From contig JAESIW010000207.1 of the NCBI GenBank assembly GCA_016802295.1, positions 327,978 through 391,977 on the forward strand: 64,000 nucleotides of DNA, read 5' to 3'. The translations under genes were made by a program, and so were the position numbers. Numbering within the stretch: position 1 is the stretch's first letter; the number at the start of each line of letters is the position of its first letter. Shown here one piece after another: positions 41,878 to 52,580 of the stretch. Below the pieces are notes generated by a model. It searched no databases and was not told the DNA's origin. It saw only the letters and a list, made by a program, of their open reading frames with translations. The stretch is from Brachionus rotundiformis. Taxonomy: Eukaryota > Rotifera > Eurotatoria > Ploima > Brachionidae.

Positions 41878-42219
41878 TTAATTTTCTTTTATGATGCCAA
41901 TGCCCCTTGGTTTGTAGATTGATGGACGCTTTTGTTTAAATCTCTGCTGGAGCAGTATTTGCTTAATTTCATCCAAATTGTTCTCGTATTTTTCAATAAA
42001 ATCCAATTGATCCTCCAAGTCCTTTTTGAATTCAATAATTCTCTTGTAATTGTCATTTTCCAAGTCGCGACCAACTACCCAGCTTGGTCGCTTCTCTTGT
42101 CTGGCCATCAAATAATTGCCTTCGATAGTGTCATCGTCCTGCAATGAAGCACTGATCAACAATGATAAGCTAGCTTGAACTAAAAGAATACAAGTGTAGA
42201 ATATAAATGCCTTGCTCAT
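41878..42219 (-). CDS. Candidate neuropeptide precursor
   Basis: The likely protein is 113 aa starting MSKAFIFYTCILLVQASLSL at 42219; a longer in-frame reading to 42318 exists, but the TATA box at 42261 lies inside it. A signal peptide covers about residues 1-24. The layout is that of a secreted peptide precursor: the processing site KR precedes PSWVV, which is followed by GR, so cleavage and amidation would give a short PSWVV-amide. A helical acidic spacer follows (KDLEDQLDFIEKYENNLDEI), then KQKR and a C-terminal peptide PSIYKPRGIGIIKEN. Both predicted products begin with PS. I cannot match either to a named peptide family. The alternative is a small secreted protein with chance dibasic sites. 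Confidence 0.6.
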   Translation of the reverse strand: MSKAFIFYTCILLVQASLSLLISASLQDDDTIEGNYLMARQEKRPSWVVGRDLENDNYKRIIEFKKDLEDQLDFIEKYENNLDEIKQILLQQRFKQKRPSIYKPRGIGIIKEN

Positions 42220-42260
42220 ATTGGTAAAGTTTTTGTTCAAATGGTTTGAAAATGCCACCT

Positions 42261-42268
42261 TATTTATA
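42261..42268 (-). promoter_or_regulatory. TATA box of the peptide-precursor gene
   Basis: TATAAATA on the minus strand, 42 bp before the ATG at 42219. It supports the shorter start. Confidence 0.5.
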
Positions 42269-42319
42269 TGGTTAGAGTGATCAATTAGCCAAATTAAGAT
42301 GCTCGCTGCAAAAACCATT

Positions 42320-42714
42320 GCCCTTAAAATAAATAAATTTAATTAATTAAATTGAATTATAAATCTAATATCTTAAAAATATTGCCTTCGGATTCATTGA
42401 ACATCTTTATTCTTAATTAATTTTTGTTCAACTATGAACAAATCTAATAATTTAATTTTATTTTAGTTAAGTAGGTGGCTTTGCTTGGTCCAAAATATGC
42501 AAAATCAGATTTATTGGAAATAGTTTTTTTCTAAATTAACAAAATATTTTGTCACCAAAATCTCTTTACGTTATTAAATATATTAATCATTACTTAATTA
42601 GAAAATATAACCTCAATAATTAATTTAATAAATATATCATACTTTGAATTTTACACCTAGAATGGTGGTATTAACATATGTCAAAGCTTAAACAAAGAAT
42701 TTTTAATTAAAAGA
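42320..42714. other. A/T-rich spacer
   Basis: Nothing recognised. Confidence 0.4.
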
Positions 42715-42880
42715 TGTTATGAAAGTGACTGCGGTAGTTTGGTCATGTACTTGGAATAAAACCATGCATACCTATTTGAGCAGAAACACAGTGGTCAACG
42801 ATCACGAAAGACCTCGCTGAATTTTGGACCCTGAATAGCTTTGCGGCCTACATTGATGAACTCAAAGGAAGATAAAAAAG
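42715..42880 (+). mobile_element. Small non-LTR 3'-ORF fragment
   Basis: The plus strand reads LR.FGHVLGIKPCIPI and then AETQWSTITKDLAEFWT after one stop. This is the RLRWFGHVLRM... / W....R..GRP...W pattern found near the C terminus of RTE-type reverse transcriptase ORFs. Short, decayed, with no tail identified. Confidence 0.45.
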
Positions 42881-43499
42881 TAAGCAAGTCTTATACATTA
42901 AGTAAATAATTTATGCTCAAGTTCGTTTATTGTTTTAAAAAAATAATTAAGTTGTTCTTGGAAAAGATCTTAGTTAATTACAATAAATTAGTTTAGTGCG
43001 TAATAAACTAAAACTAAAAATAAATAGATAAATGATAATTGATATAATAAGTTTTTGTCAATTATTCCTCTGAAAATATCATTTGATTGAGCTGCATCAG
43101 TTTACAACTTATTCCTTTCATGCAAGATTACATTTTGATCATTTTGATCATGTTGACTTTGACCAAATGGTCGAAAAAAATCATCACAAAATATATTTTT
43201 CATGCAAGGAACTTTAAAATAAAAAATCAATAACTGTTGGTAAGATTAGTTTTAAGGGAAAAAATTGGTAAAGATTTAAGCTACCATTTAAATCTGGTAT
43301 CCTGTACCATCTGTGGTGAAGCATGAAAAGGTTCATGAAGATAAATAGATAAAATAAAACAAAATAAAAAATTAATAAATCCGCCTTTTGGACTTTGTGT
43401 TTTAGGCAAATAGCATTTATCAGATGAACTTTTTCTTTAATAACGTTAACTCTTTTGAAACAGTCTTCAATGGGCATTGATTTTATTTCTAGCTGGTCA
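42881..43499. other. Spacer
   Basis: No gene supported; the minus-strand frame 43214-43477 is not convincing. Confidence 0.35.
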
Positions 43500-43917
43500 C
43501 TTACATGTTAACTGGATTCTTGACATGGATTTTGAAATCTATGTGACGTATTTACATTTGAAAAACCAAATTTTGGTATAAATATAGCTCCTAAGATTCT
43601 GGTATAAAAATTACCAAGACGTATGGGAATGAGTGGTATATTTGGTTTAATGCAAGTTAAATATGCTAAAAATAATTGGGCATTGAGTAACTGGTCTTGA
43701 TTACACCAGGTAAAACAGTTGGTATGGATATGCCAATTCAATCGAAAAAAGATTGTCCAAAAAAGCAATTGATGCACTTCAATTTCAAGCTTCAAAAAAC
43801 ATCATTCCAAAGGGTATAGAATCAGATGATGAAAGCGACGAGGTGCAAAAAGACAAAGATTTGACCAAGACGACAGATTTGTGTGGTGTAAGAATGGTCA
43901 AAAGACGATATTGAATC
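43500..43917 (+). pseudogene. Coding-like relic, unknown
   Basis: Plus-strand fragments read VFTFEKPNFGINIAPKIL, then RRMGMSGIFGLMQVKYAKNN, and in another frame EKRLSKKAIDALQFQASKN and GIESDDESDEVQKDKDLTK up to a stop at about 43917. They look coded but broken, and no family was recognised. Probably transposon debris. Confidence 0.3.
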
Positions 43918-44230
43918 TGTTCTAATAAATTTTACAACAATTAAATATTTTGTTCATTTTTTATTTATAGGCTTTTTTTATCAAATATTTATTTTTTTAT
44001 TAATTCGCCATTAAATATTAGACAAATGGTTATACTTAATATTAAATTTATGTAGAAAACATGGCATATTAACAGATAATAAACAAAGGCATATATTTTT
44101 TCGAGTAGCTAATTTATTTTTGAAAAACAGATAAAAAAAAGAAGCAAAAATTTTTTTTTTCGCAGCTAAAATGTTCGAAAAAGTAGCAAAAATACTTTAT
44201 ATTAATAGAAAAAAAAATACAAGAAAAAAT

Positions 44231-44657
44231 TTAGTTTTTTAACTTTTTTCGACCACCTCTTGGGCGCTTAGTTTTAGAAAAAAATTGGACCTCCTGGACG
44301 CTTGAATGGTTCGGCTTGATTTGTTAAATCATTTAGTGCTGGTTGACTATCATTTGTTTCATTATTTGCTGTACCGGCGGTTGCTTGTGCTGATGTTGTT
44401 GGTCTATTAAACAATTCCGGATTTAAAGGACCAGCTTCGTAACTGATGCCGATTACATGTTTGCAGATGTAGTGTTTTTTCCAATATTGACAAGAACATT
44501 TGCTCAATTCCCATACTAGTTCATTAATTTCTATGATATTTTATGAATTGTTCCATAACACATATTCTTGAAATGTAGACCAAGGACCAGTTGAGTTCAA
44601 ATAGTTTCTACAGCCTTCTTTAGTTGCTTCATAATCTACTTTTGTTGACGATACCAT
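44231..44657 (-). pseudogene. MULE transposase C terminus with SWIM zinc finger
   Basis: Minus strand. A start MVSSTKVDYEATKEGCRNYL runs to an in-frame stop near 44540; the next block is ELVWELSKCSCQYWKKHYIC followed by KHVIGI. The pattern C-x-C-x(n)-C-x-H is a SWIM finger, standard at the end of MULE transposases. A Ser/Thr/Gln linker follows, and a one-base shift in a T run near 44275 separates FKRPGGPI from the basic end KTKRPRGGRKKLKN. The MULE relic at 28.8-30.1 kb lacks just this part, but distance and orientation argue against one split element. Confidence 0.65.
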
Positions 44658-44939
44658 TTATACAACTCTATTATTGAGTTTTAGCTTAACAATGCGCTTG
44701 TTTTGCTTACCTATTAGTGATTGATAAAAATAAGTGATTTTTATCACTTACATATTGACAATTTATTTAAATTAGACCTCAAAATCATTATTAAAAAGTT
44801 GCTACATCAAAAAATAGATTAGCTATTATATGAAATTTGAGGAATTTAAACATTTTGAAAATGTACGACGTAAAATTATGCCTAAAATTAACTTAATTCG
44901 TAAGATAAAAGTTCTAAAACTCTACAACTCTATTTTTTA
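44658..44939. other. Spacer
   Basis: Nothing recognised between the MULE fragment and the retrotransposon fragment. Confidence 0.35.
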
Positions 44940-45517
44940 TGCAAAATAATATTTAGAAACTATATTCGATCTCAAATTGACTACTTATTCATCCCACTTT
45001 CAAGTTCAACTCAAAAAATTATCAATGATGCACAAAAAATGCAAAACAAAATACTCAGGCATATCAAATACTTCCCACTGAAAACTAAGATCAATACCAT
45101 CCATAAGAGTCTAAATATTGACATGATATCAACTAGATCTGAACAACTGTTGAATAAATTCCTACAAAAACGAGTGGATCACCAGCAACTATTAGAAGAT
45201 TTAAATGACTACCTGACAAACCCTTCTGTTCCAAACAATAAGTTCAACAACTTATTTGAAAATTTAAAAAAAACAATTATTTAGTAAATCGTATAACCTT
45301 TAGTTACCTATAAACTTTATACTTTATAAATTAAATTTATATTATTTTATTCTGCTATAATCATTTTTGTGCTCTGATGTATACATAAAGTTTCTCTTTT
45401 CTTTAATATTTAATTCAATATTTTAAACGTTAGGCTAAAAAGAAGGACTATGATCCATTCTGAGTGGCCTGAGGACTTCCTCAAATAATATTTTAAATAA
45501 ATAAATAAATATTATAT
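44940..45517 (+). mobile_element. 5'-truncated non-LTR fragment with AAAT tail
   Basis: The plus strand reads FRNYIRSQIDYLFIPLSSST, INDAQKMQNKILRHIKYFPL, KINTIHKSLNIDMISTRSEQ and ends NLFENLKKTII at a stop near 45284. This is the last part of a reverse-transcriptase ORF (Y..LIRP.+DY ... +Q..QNK.LR.I). A 3' region follows and ends in AAATAAATAAATAAATATT at about 45500-45517, typical of target-primed retrotransposons. The last 81 codons are uninterrupted, so it is younger than the relics at 8.8-10.6 kb. Confidence 0.6.
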
Positions 45518-45998
45518 GAAATAATTTAGCTACTGAAGAAAATATTTTTTTTATTTCAATTAGCTATTTTGAAAAGTAAATTAGCTACTAGAAAAAATAT
45601 ATGCCATAAACAAAATTCTACCAATTAAATTATCTAAATAGCTAAAAATTATCTTAATCTTAAATAAAAATCTCAAACAAGATCTTATAAGACTTTTTAA
45701 AATAATTGAAGATCTAAAACGGGTCTTAATTTCATATTTAAATAGCCAAGGTTAATAAATATTAAATATTTGTTCCAAATTTTTAATTTTACCAATTAAA
45801 AAAGTACACTTTCTTCTGAATGCACATCCGATCTTGTCTTATTTTTGCCTTAGTTTTAAATTATTAAAATTATAAAAATTATGAGCAAAATCTTTTTAAA
45901 AATAAAGAGAAAAATTTAAATTTTATATTCAACGTGATCCACAAGAGGTTTCCCATATTGCCATCTTCTGATAACTTGTGACCAAATTGTCCCATAAG
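45518..45998. other. Upstream region of NVL
   Basis: A/T-rich, no repeat recognised; must contain the NVL promoter. Confidence 0.35.
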
Positions 45999-48900
45999 AT
46001 GAAGTTTGCTGACTTGATATCTCGCCTCGAGACTGTATCAAAGCTCTTAGTATCTGCTCTAAAAAGAACTAATTTTTTCATTTTAGTACTTAAAAGAAAA
46101 CCCTGTCCGACTAAACAGTGACATAACATTAATATCTGACGAGTTTCATCAAAAATTTAGGTAAATGTCCCTTTTATTTCCAATGGTAAATTGTGATATT
46201 CTTCAAAAAGTGAATACAAACGCATTAAAAAGAACGTTTTTAAGCGTCAAGTAGAAAAAGCCTATTCTATTTTGGCAAACAATGACACTTTTGTCAAGGA
46301 AATAGAGACCAGGATAGAAAAGTAATTAGAAAGTGGAGTTTTTTATTTAAATTTAAGATGGTAATTTTGGCAGACTTCAAGACGAAGATTCCGATGTGGA
46401 TGTAGACAGCGATTCGATTGACGAGCAGGCGCTTGGCATTGCCATCAAGGGCGAGCCTAGCAATGATATTAACAACATGATAACAGATATGTATAGATCT
46501 AACAATTTATCCTACACTTTGGACAATAATGAGAATTTGTCCGAGACTTTTAAGAAAAAAAGTAATTTAAAGTCGACAATTTTAGCTTTGCCAAACGAGA
46601 ATGATTCCAAAATGTCGACAAAAAGAATCATTGGAAGTAGACAAGACAAGTCTTCTGAATCTGCCACTAATGTGGATAGTAAAAAAATAAAATTGACCGA
46701 AAATGAGCAAAGAGCTCAGGAACAAGCTCAATCAAAGCGATTGAGCCAAAAAAAGCCAGTTGGTTCTTCAGGCGTTGCCAAAGAACTGATCAAATCTAGC
46801 ACAAACTTTGACTCTTTTGCTTGTGATCAGGAATTAAAAGAAAATATATTCAGACGAATTTATTACATTCTGTCACCAGAGCAATTTTTGACCAATGGTA
46901 AAATACCACCACGTGGTTTTTTGCTTCATGGTCCACCGGGCTGCGGCAAGACACAGCTTGTGTACGCAATTGCAGGGGTTGGTTTATAAAAAGAGATTTT
47001 TTTTTGGTAAAATTTAACATTGGAAAAAAGGAGCTTGACTTGCCATTGCTGAAAGTTACATCTACCGAGCTGATATCCGGCGTTTCTGGTGAGTCTGAGG
47101 AAAATATCAGAGCTGTGTTTGATAAGGCAATTACCAATGCACCATGCATTCTTTTCATTGACGAAATAGAGGCCATATCTCAAAGGAGAGAGACGGCCTC
47201 CAAGAACATGGAGCACAGAATAGTGACTCAATTGTTGTCCTGCTTTGACGACCTAGCGGTCAAAGCATACGTGCCTCTAGTGGTTATTGGAGCAACAAAT
47301 CAGGCAGATTCGTTAGACATTGGCTTGAGAAGGGCTGGCCGATTTGACCAAGAAATACCCATTGGAATACCTGATGACAAACAGCGAAAGAGAATTTTGG
47401 AAATACTGTGCCGCAAGATCAAACAGCATCCTGACATTGACATGAACAAAATAGTTCTTAACACCCCTGGCTATGTTGGCGCGGACATAAATGCACTGAT
47501 TGACGAAGCGCTCATTTCTGCTCTTGACCGAAGATTGGTCAGCCGAATTGAGAATGAAAATATGGAAAAAAATAGCGAAAATTTAATTGTTTTTAGCTGT
47601 TAGATAATTAGATAAAAATTGTTTATATGTCTTTTTAAATAAGTTTATTTTCAGTGATAGATTGGATCAAGAATAAATTAAATAGTCTCAAGACAGACTC
47701 GGCTCAGGGTGATGACCAAAATTTGGATTTGGTAGAAGTGAATCAAATGGACTTTGAAGTATGAATTAATTATGTAAGATAAACAAAGATGAATTATTAT
47801 TTGAATTAAATTAAAAGAATGCCATTAAACGAGTTCAGCCTTCGAGCAAGCGGGAAGGCTTCGCCACTGTGCCAGACGTGTCTTGGGATGACATTGGAGC
47901 CTTGCAGAATGTGCGCGAAGAATTAAAAACCGCTATCTTGGTAAATATAATCTTAAACTTAATATATTAATTAAAATATTAAGATTTCTAATTATTAAGT
48001 TTTAAAAATATTTATTAAAAAATAAAATTTATTTTTTAAAATAACTCCAATTCAGGACTAATAGCATGTTTTTTATTTAAACTTACATTAATCCTGTTTT
48101 TTAACATACTGATCTAATTAGAAAGATATTTAATTATTTTTTACCAAAAATAAAGAATTAGAAAATCTTTAAAATTTTTAAAGTTTATTCTATTTCTTAG
48201 TTAAGTATGTAAAAGTTAATTTTTCTTATTTGATGAATTTGTATAAATGTAGCCTTTTTACTTCTCCAGTTGGACCAGTTGGACCAATTAACATTTTATT
48301 AATTTAAATTTTTGATAAAACTATTAACATTAAAAAAAGTTGATTAAACATTTATTTGCAAAAACTAACTATGATAATTGTATTAAATTTAAAAAAAATT
48401 ACAGGTTTTATGGTATTTAAAACCCGGGTTTGTAGTCGAAAGTCGGTCTTCCCTCTCCCCCTCAAAAAAATGATATAAGCTCATTTGATATCAAAAATTA
48501 TTAAATTATAATCCCAAGTTTAAAAAATAATATGATTAAAAAGCTTATAAAAAAATAAATATTTTGATTAGAATGTATGTTTGGGTTAGCATGATTTTCC
48601 AAAAAAAAAAAACACAAATTAAGCTTCCTTTAGAAAAACCATTGTCCCCGGTTGTAATATTTAAGGTTTTACAGTTCTAAAAAAAATTACAAAAAAACCT
48701 AAAGAAATAAAATAATCTATTTTAATAAAGATTAAAATTAATCCAAAAAGAACAAATTTTGTAATCAAATCTGAATTTTTATACATCAATGTTAAACAAA
48801 CCATCATTTGGTTTGAATTTTCATTTGAAAATTTTTTAAAGGACCAATGCTGAAGTTTACAATATAATGTTTTATGAATTATTAAATTATTTATTTTGAT

Positions 48901-50790
48901 AAAATTTTGAAAATATTCATAAAAATTCTACAAAAAATTATATTTATGTTATTGTTAACTGTTACCTAATTTTAATAAATTTAATATTTTAATAAATTTT
49001 TTGAAAAATTTTAGAGAAAAGATTAAACAAAATTTAAAAAAAAAATTGTTGTTTTTTGTCTTCTTATTCAACTAGATAATATCTTTCTCCGTATCCAAAA
49101 GTTTTTTGGTGAATAGGAACATTGAAAAACGCCTGCTTAAGTTCAATCTTTGTGTACCATAAGTGGCGAGTCCATAAGATATCTGAGACTGACTGATACA
49201 CTGACTTGAATTTTGAGGGTGATATTATTTTTGTTAGGGCCGAAAAGTCGGCAATCGGCCTAACCTTAGAGCCAGGTCCCTTTACTAAGAAGAAAGTGCC
49301 ACAATATCTGCGGAGGCTTACTAGGTTTTACCTCCTCAATTATTTTAGCTTTGAGGAGGTTATTTATAGCTAAGTTTCGGATATGGGTCGGATTTACCTA
49401 TCTTATGATTATATAACCTTTTGTTCTTGCCGACCCCATATTGGCCATATTCTAAGAACCTTCTTTAATTTATTATAAAGCCTCCTAGGCACTGGGAATT
49501 CCTTACTTAACTTAGCTATATCTGTTCGGGGAAACAAGTATGACTCTTTTTAAATTTCTTTTAATTAATTTAAATAATACATTTTATTTTTACTAATTAA
49601 TCCTTAAATTTTACAAAATCTAACTTTTTTATTATCTTTTTACTAAAAACTGTATCATAAAATTTTCTTTGATGAATAAGATTGTCAAGGAACAAAATAG
49701 AAAAGCTATTTGGTGAAAACCATTTGCTTTCACTTTGATTTTGGTAATCTTTTATTACTTTTTACCAGCTGATTTCTATTGCTGATCTATCTCAAGTTTC
49801 CATTTAATTGTTAATGTCAGCTTAAAAATTTGACCAAAAAATATATTTTGATTTATTAGTAAAAATAGAATTAGATATTTGTTTTCAGATCTTTTTAAGA
49901 TAAATTAAAACTATTGTCAATAATTATTTATTATTAATATTTTTTTAAAGTATTTAATAATTTTAATGAATAAACAAAAAAAGAGATAAATAAATAATTT
50001 TTATTGAATCAAGGCACCGGTCAAGTATGCCAAGCAATGTGAAATATTCAATTTTACCAAGCCACCAGGCATACTGATGGTAGGACCACCTGGTTGTGGC
50101 AAAACACTATTGGCAAAAGCGATAGCGAAGGAATCCGGCGTAAATTTCATATCTGTCAAAGGTCCTGAATTGCTCAACATGTATGTTGGCGAAAGTGAGC
50201 GAGCAGTAAGGTCTTTGTTCCAAAGGGCTCGCAACTCCAAGCCATGCGTGATATTTTTTGACGAGATAGACGCAATTTGTGTCAAAAGATCGGACTCTTC
50301 GTCAGACAGTGGGGCCACCACTAGGGTAGTAAATCAAATGCTGACCGAGATGGACGGCTTGGAGAGCCGTAAAGGCGTTTTTCTGATGGCAGCCTCTAAC
50401 AGACCAGACATTGTCGATCCTGCTATTCTCAGGCCTGGTCGTTTGGACAAAATAATCTATGTCGGCCTACCTACCTATGAGGACAGACTCGAAATACTCA
50501 AGACCATTACCAAAAATGGAACCAAACCAAGAATCGAAGCTGATGTCAATTTTGAGCTCATTGCACAAGACTCCCGTTGCCAAACTTTTACTGGCGCTGA
50601 TCTATCCGCTTTGGTCCGCGAAGCATCTGAGTTCGCTCTTAAAGAATTCATCAAAAATCCGGTACCAGAAAACGAAATGGTCAAGCTGACGCACTTCGAG
50701 ATGGCATTTAACAAAATTAAGCCTTCCGTATCTCACAAAGACTGTGAAAGATACGAAAAAATGAAGAATATGTGCATTAATCTCTCTTAA
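45999..50790 (+). CDS. NVL: Nuclear VCP-like AAA-ATPase NVL
   Basis: Double AAA+ ATPase of the nucleolus that acts in late 60S ribosome assembly (Rix7 in yeast). Eight exons: 45999-46034, 46087-46160, 46211-46321, 46374-46977, 47031-47598, 47655-47758, 47818-47940 and 50014-50790. The spliced protein is 798 aa (human 856). The N-terminal helical part reads YLKENPVRLNSDITLISDEF and KRIKKNVFKRQVEKAYSIL, then an acidic linker. D1: Walker A GPPGCGKT near residue 260, Walker B ILFIDEIEA near 315, DSLDIGLRRAGRFDQEI. Then KREGFATVPDVSWDDIGALQ. D2: GPPGCGKT near 564, GPELLNMYVGESERAVR, CVIFFDEIDAI near 620, NRPDIVDPAILRPGRLDK. Six introns are 50-60 bp but intron 7 is 2,073 bp and holds a retroelement relic. 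Confidence 0.94.
49070..49560 (-). mobile_element. Antisense reverse-transcriptase relic in NVL intron 7
   Basis: On the minus strand, with frame changes: LAINNLLKAKIIEEVKPSKP, then ILWHFLLSKGPGSKVRPIAD followed by FSALTKIISPSKF, then YTKIELKQAFFNVPIHQKTF and GYGERYYLVE. The order I..LL...II...KPS.P / V.K..G..R.I.D...L / .K.+L+.AF..+PI is the start of a retroelement reverse transcriptase of the LTR/DIRS side, unlike the jockey-type pieces elsewhere. It is more G/C-rich than the rest of the intron. Several frame breaks; ends uncertain. It probably accounts for part of the unusual intron length. Confidence 0.6.
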
Positions 50791-51139
50791 AATTACAATA
50801 AAAATTATAAAAATTATTTCCTTTTATTTTTAATAAGTTTATTAATTATTTGACTTTTTTTATCTTAAAAAGTTGTTAATTACAGGCCAGTCTTTGATGC
50901 AGAATTAATTATTGTTTGTATTCTCATATAAAAATTCAGACAAACAAAGCTACTACAGTACTCTACAAGTTAAAAATAGCTTTAAGCTTCTGCACTTTAA
51001 GAACACTATTTAGTGCAACAAAAGGCCAAATTTTGTTAATTCTCTCAAAAAAGTCCAGAGAAGAGTCACCAAAGTCCCACTTTCCATTTTCTTAGAGCCT
51101 AAAATATAATTATATTAGTTTTAATTTTAAAATATGTTT
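50791..51139. other. NVL 3' region
   Basis: 3' untranslated sequence with an AATAAG-type signal near 50831. At 51030-51085 a plus-strand piece (KKVQRRVTKVP-like) suggests the adjoining retroelement fragment may begin here. Confidence 0.35.
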
Positions 51140-51660
51140 CAATAGATCCCATCTTGAATACTGTGTGCCTGCTTGGAATCCTTGAGACAAAGACGAGCAA
51201 CGGAACTTGTTCCACAGATAAGAAGTTTGAATTATTAGGCAAGGTTAGCTAATTTAGGATTGGAAACTCTAAAAGAAAGGCCAGAGCGTGGAGATCTGAT
51301 TCAATTTTTTAAAATTCAAAACAAATATAATCATGCCAATTGGCATTATGATGCGGAACTTATGAGTTCAGTTAATAACGAAGGACCAAGTGGAGGAGTA
51401 AGAGGAGCAAAGCATCGCATTCGCTCTCAGCTAACAAAATGTGAAGCAAGGCGTAACTTTCTATCTAATCGAGTAGTGAACAAATGGAATATGTTGCCAA
51501 CGCCGGTTGTCACAGCAAGTTTGGTTAACCAGTTCAAAAACAGACTGGATGATGTCTGTAGAATTAAAAAATGAATAGTCTACTAAAGCGGGACTACTAT
51601 AGTCTTCCTGCTTTGTCATTTTAGATCAACTAAATTGGCCGTAGAATATAAACTATTATT
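51140..51660 (+). mobile_element. Truncated jockey/CR1-type fragment (plus strand)
   Basis: SHLEYCVPAWNP near 51147, a short gap with stops, then LANLGLETLKERPERGDLIQ near 51245 and GPSGGVRGAKHRIRSQLTKC, ending FKNRLDDVCRIKK at 51574. A 3' tail with TATTATTAATTTATTTG follows. It aligns block by block with the C-terminal part of the retrotransposon at 24501-25715 (RPHLEYAVAAWNP, RRERGDLIETFK, FKNKLDKHLKLK). Confidence 0.7.
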
Positions 51661-52159
51661 AATTTATTTGATTTAATTAATTAAATTTTAAATTTTATTA
51701 ATGAGATTAAATTTTTGAAATTTTTTGTTTAATATTTTATCTTAAATTTTTTTGCAAAAAAAAACAAAAACAAAAATATTTTAATTAGTTTTGTTCTATT
51801 TGTATTTAAATATTTTGAGTAAAAACACAAAAACACGATGAAAGAAAGTTTTAAGCCTTAGAAATATTTGGTGAAAAATACCAAGCTTAGTGTGTTGAAA
51901 AATATTTTCATTTTCATCTAACCAAGATAAGTGATTTTTTTGTTTAAGTCTAATGAATATTTATTTGATCAAGAGATCAATTTGTGAGTTGACATAATCA
52001 AACATTTGATTTCTACAGATTCTGTAAAGAAATTCAAAAAATGGTAAATGTGACCATTATCATATTTGAAAAAAAACCTTGTATAAAAAAGATTCTAGGT
52101 ACTTTCCAGACACTGTTTGGCCACATATTTATTCTCTTAAAAGCTACTGTTTCCATTTC
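51661..52159. other. Spacer between two retroelement fragments
   Basis: A/T-rich; see the weak match to 22215-22310. Confidence 0.3.
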
Positions 52160-52580
52160 CATAGAGTTTTCCATAGAGCTTGTTCCACATTCGTGCTACC
52201 CTGTTGCGGAAAGCGTTACGTCTGATTAGACAGTCTTTCACTAGCTCTGGTCTGATGTGCCCTCGATGCCCATTTCTGGGCGGTTCAACTTGTAGAGAGG
52301 AGTACCATTCAACAGTGTCCAGTCCTTTCTGAATTTGAACATTTCTATCAAATCACCCCTGGCTCTCCTCTCCTCCAGCGTTGTCAACTTCAGTTTTGGG
52401 CACCTGTCTTCGTATGTCATGTCGCGGAGTTGAGTTGGGACTTTGGTGGCACGGCGCTGAACTTTTTCCAGTGTATTTATCTCGCCGAGGAGGTGTGGTC
52501 TCCATGCTTGGATTGCATACTCGAGATGCGGTCTGACGTACGTAGTGTACATATCCATAGAGTCCGAAATTAGTGGTGGT
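52160..52580 (-). mobile_element. Truncated jockey/CR1-type fragment (minus strand)
   Basis: Minus strand: YTTYVRPHLEYAIQAWRPHL, LEKVQRRATKVPTQLRDMTY, KLTTLEERRARGDLIEMFKF, then after a frameshift near 52280 RNGHRGHIRPELVKDCLIRR and NAFRNRVARMWNKL. The same family as 24501-25715. It has higher G/C than its surroundings, suggesting a fairly recent copy. No 3' tail identified. Confidence 0.75.

Noticed and set aside
43214..43795. Minus-strand ORFs of 87 and 95 codons
   Set aside because: Composition is non-coding, and the opposite strand gives better coding-like fragments.
28231..44657. The MULE relic at 28.8-30.1 kb and the SWIM fragment at 44.2-44.7 kb as two halves of one element
   Set aside because: They are 14 kb apart, in opposite orientation, with intact genes between; independent fragments are simpler.
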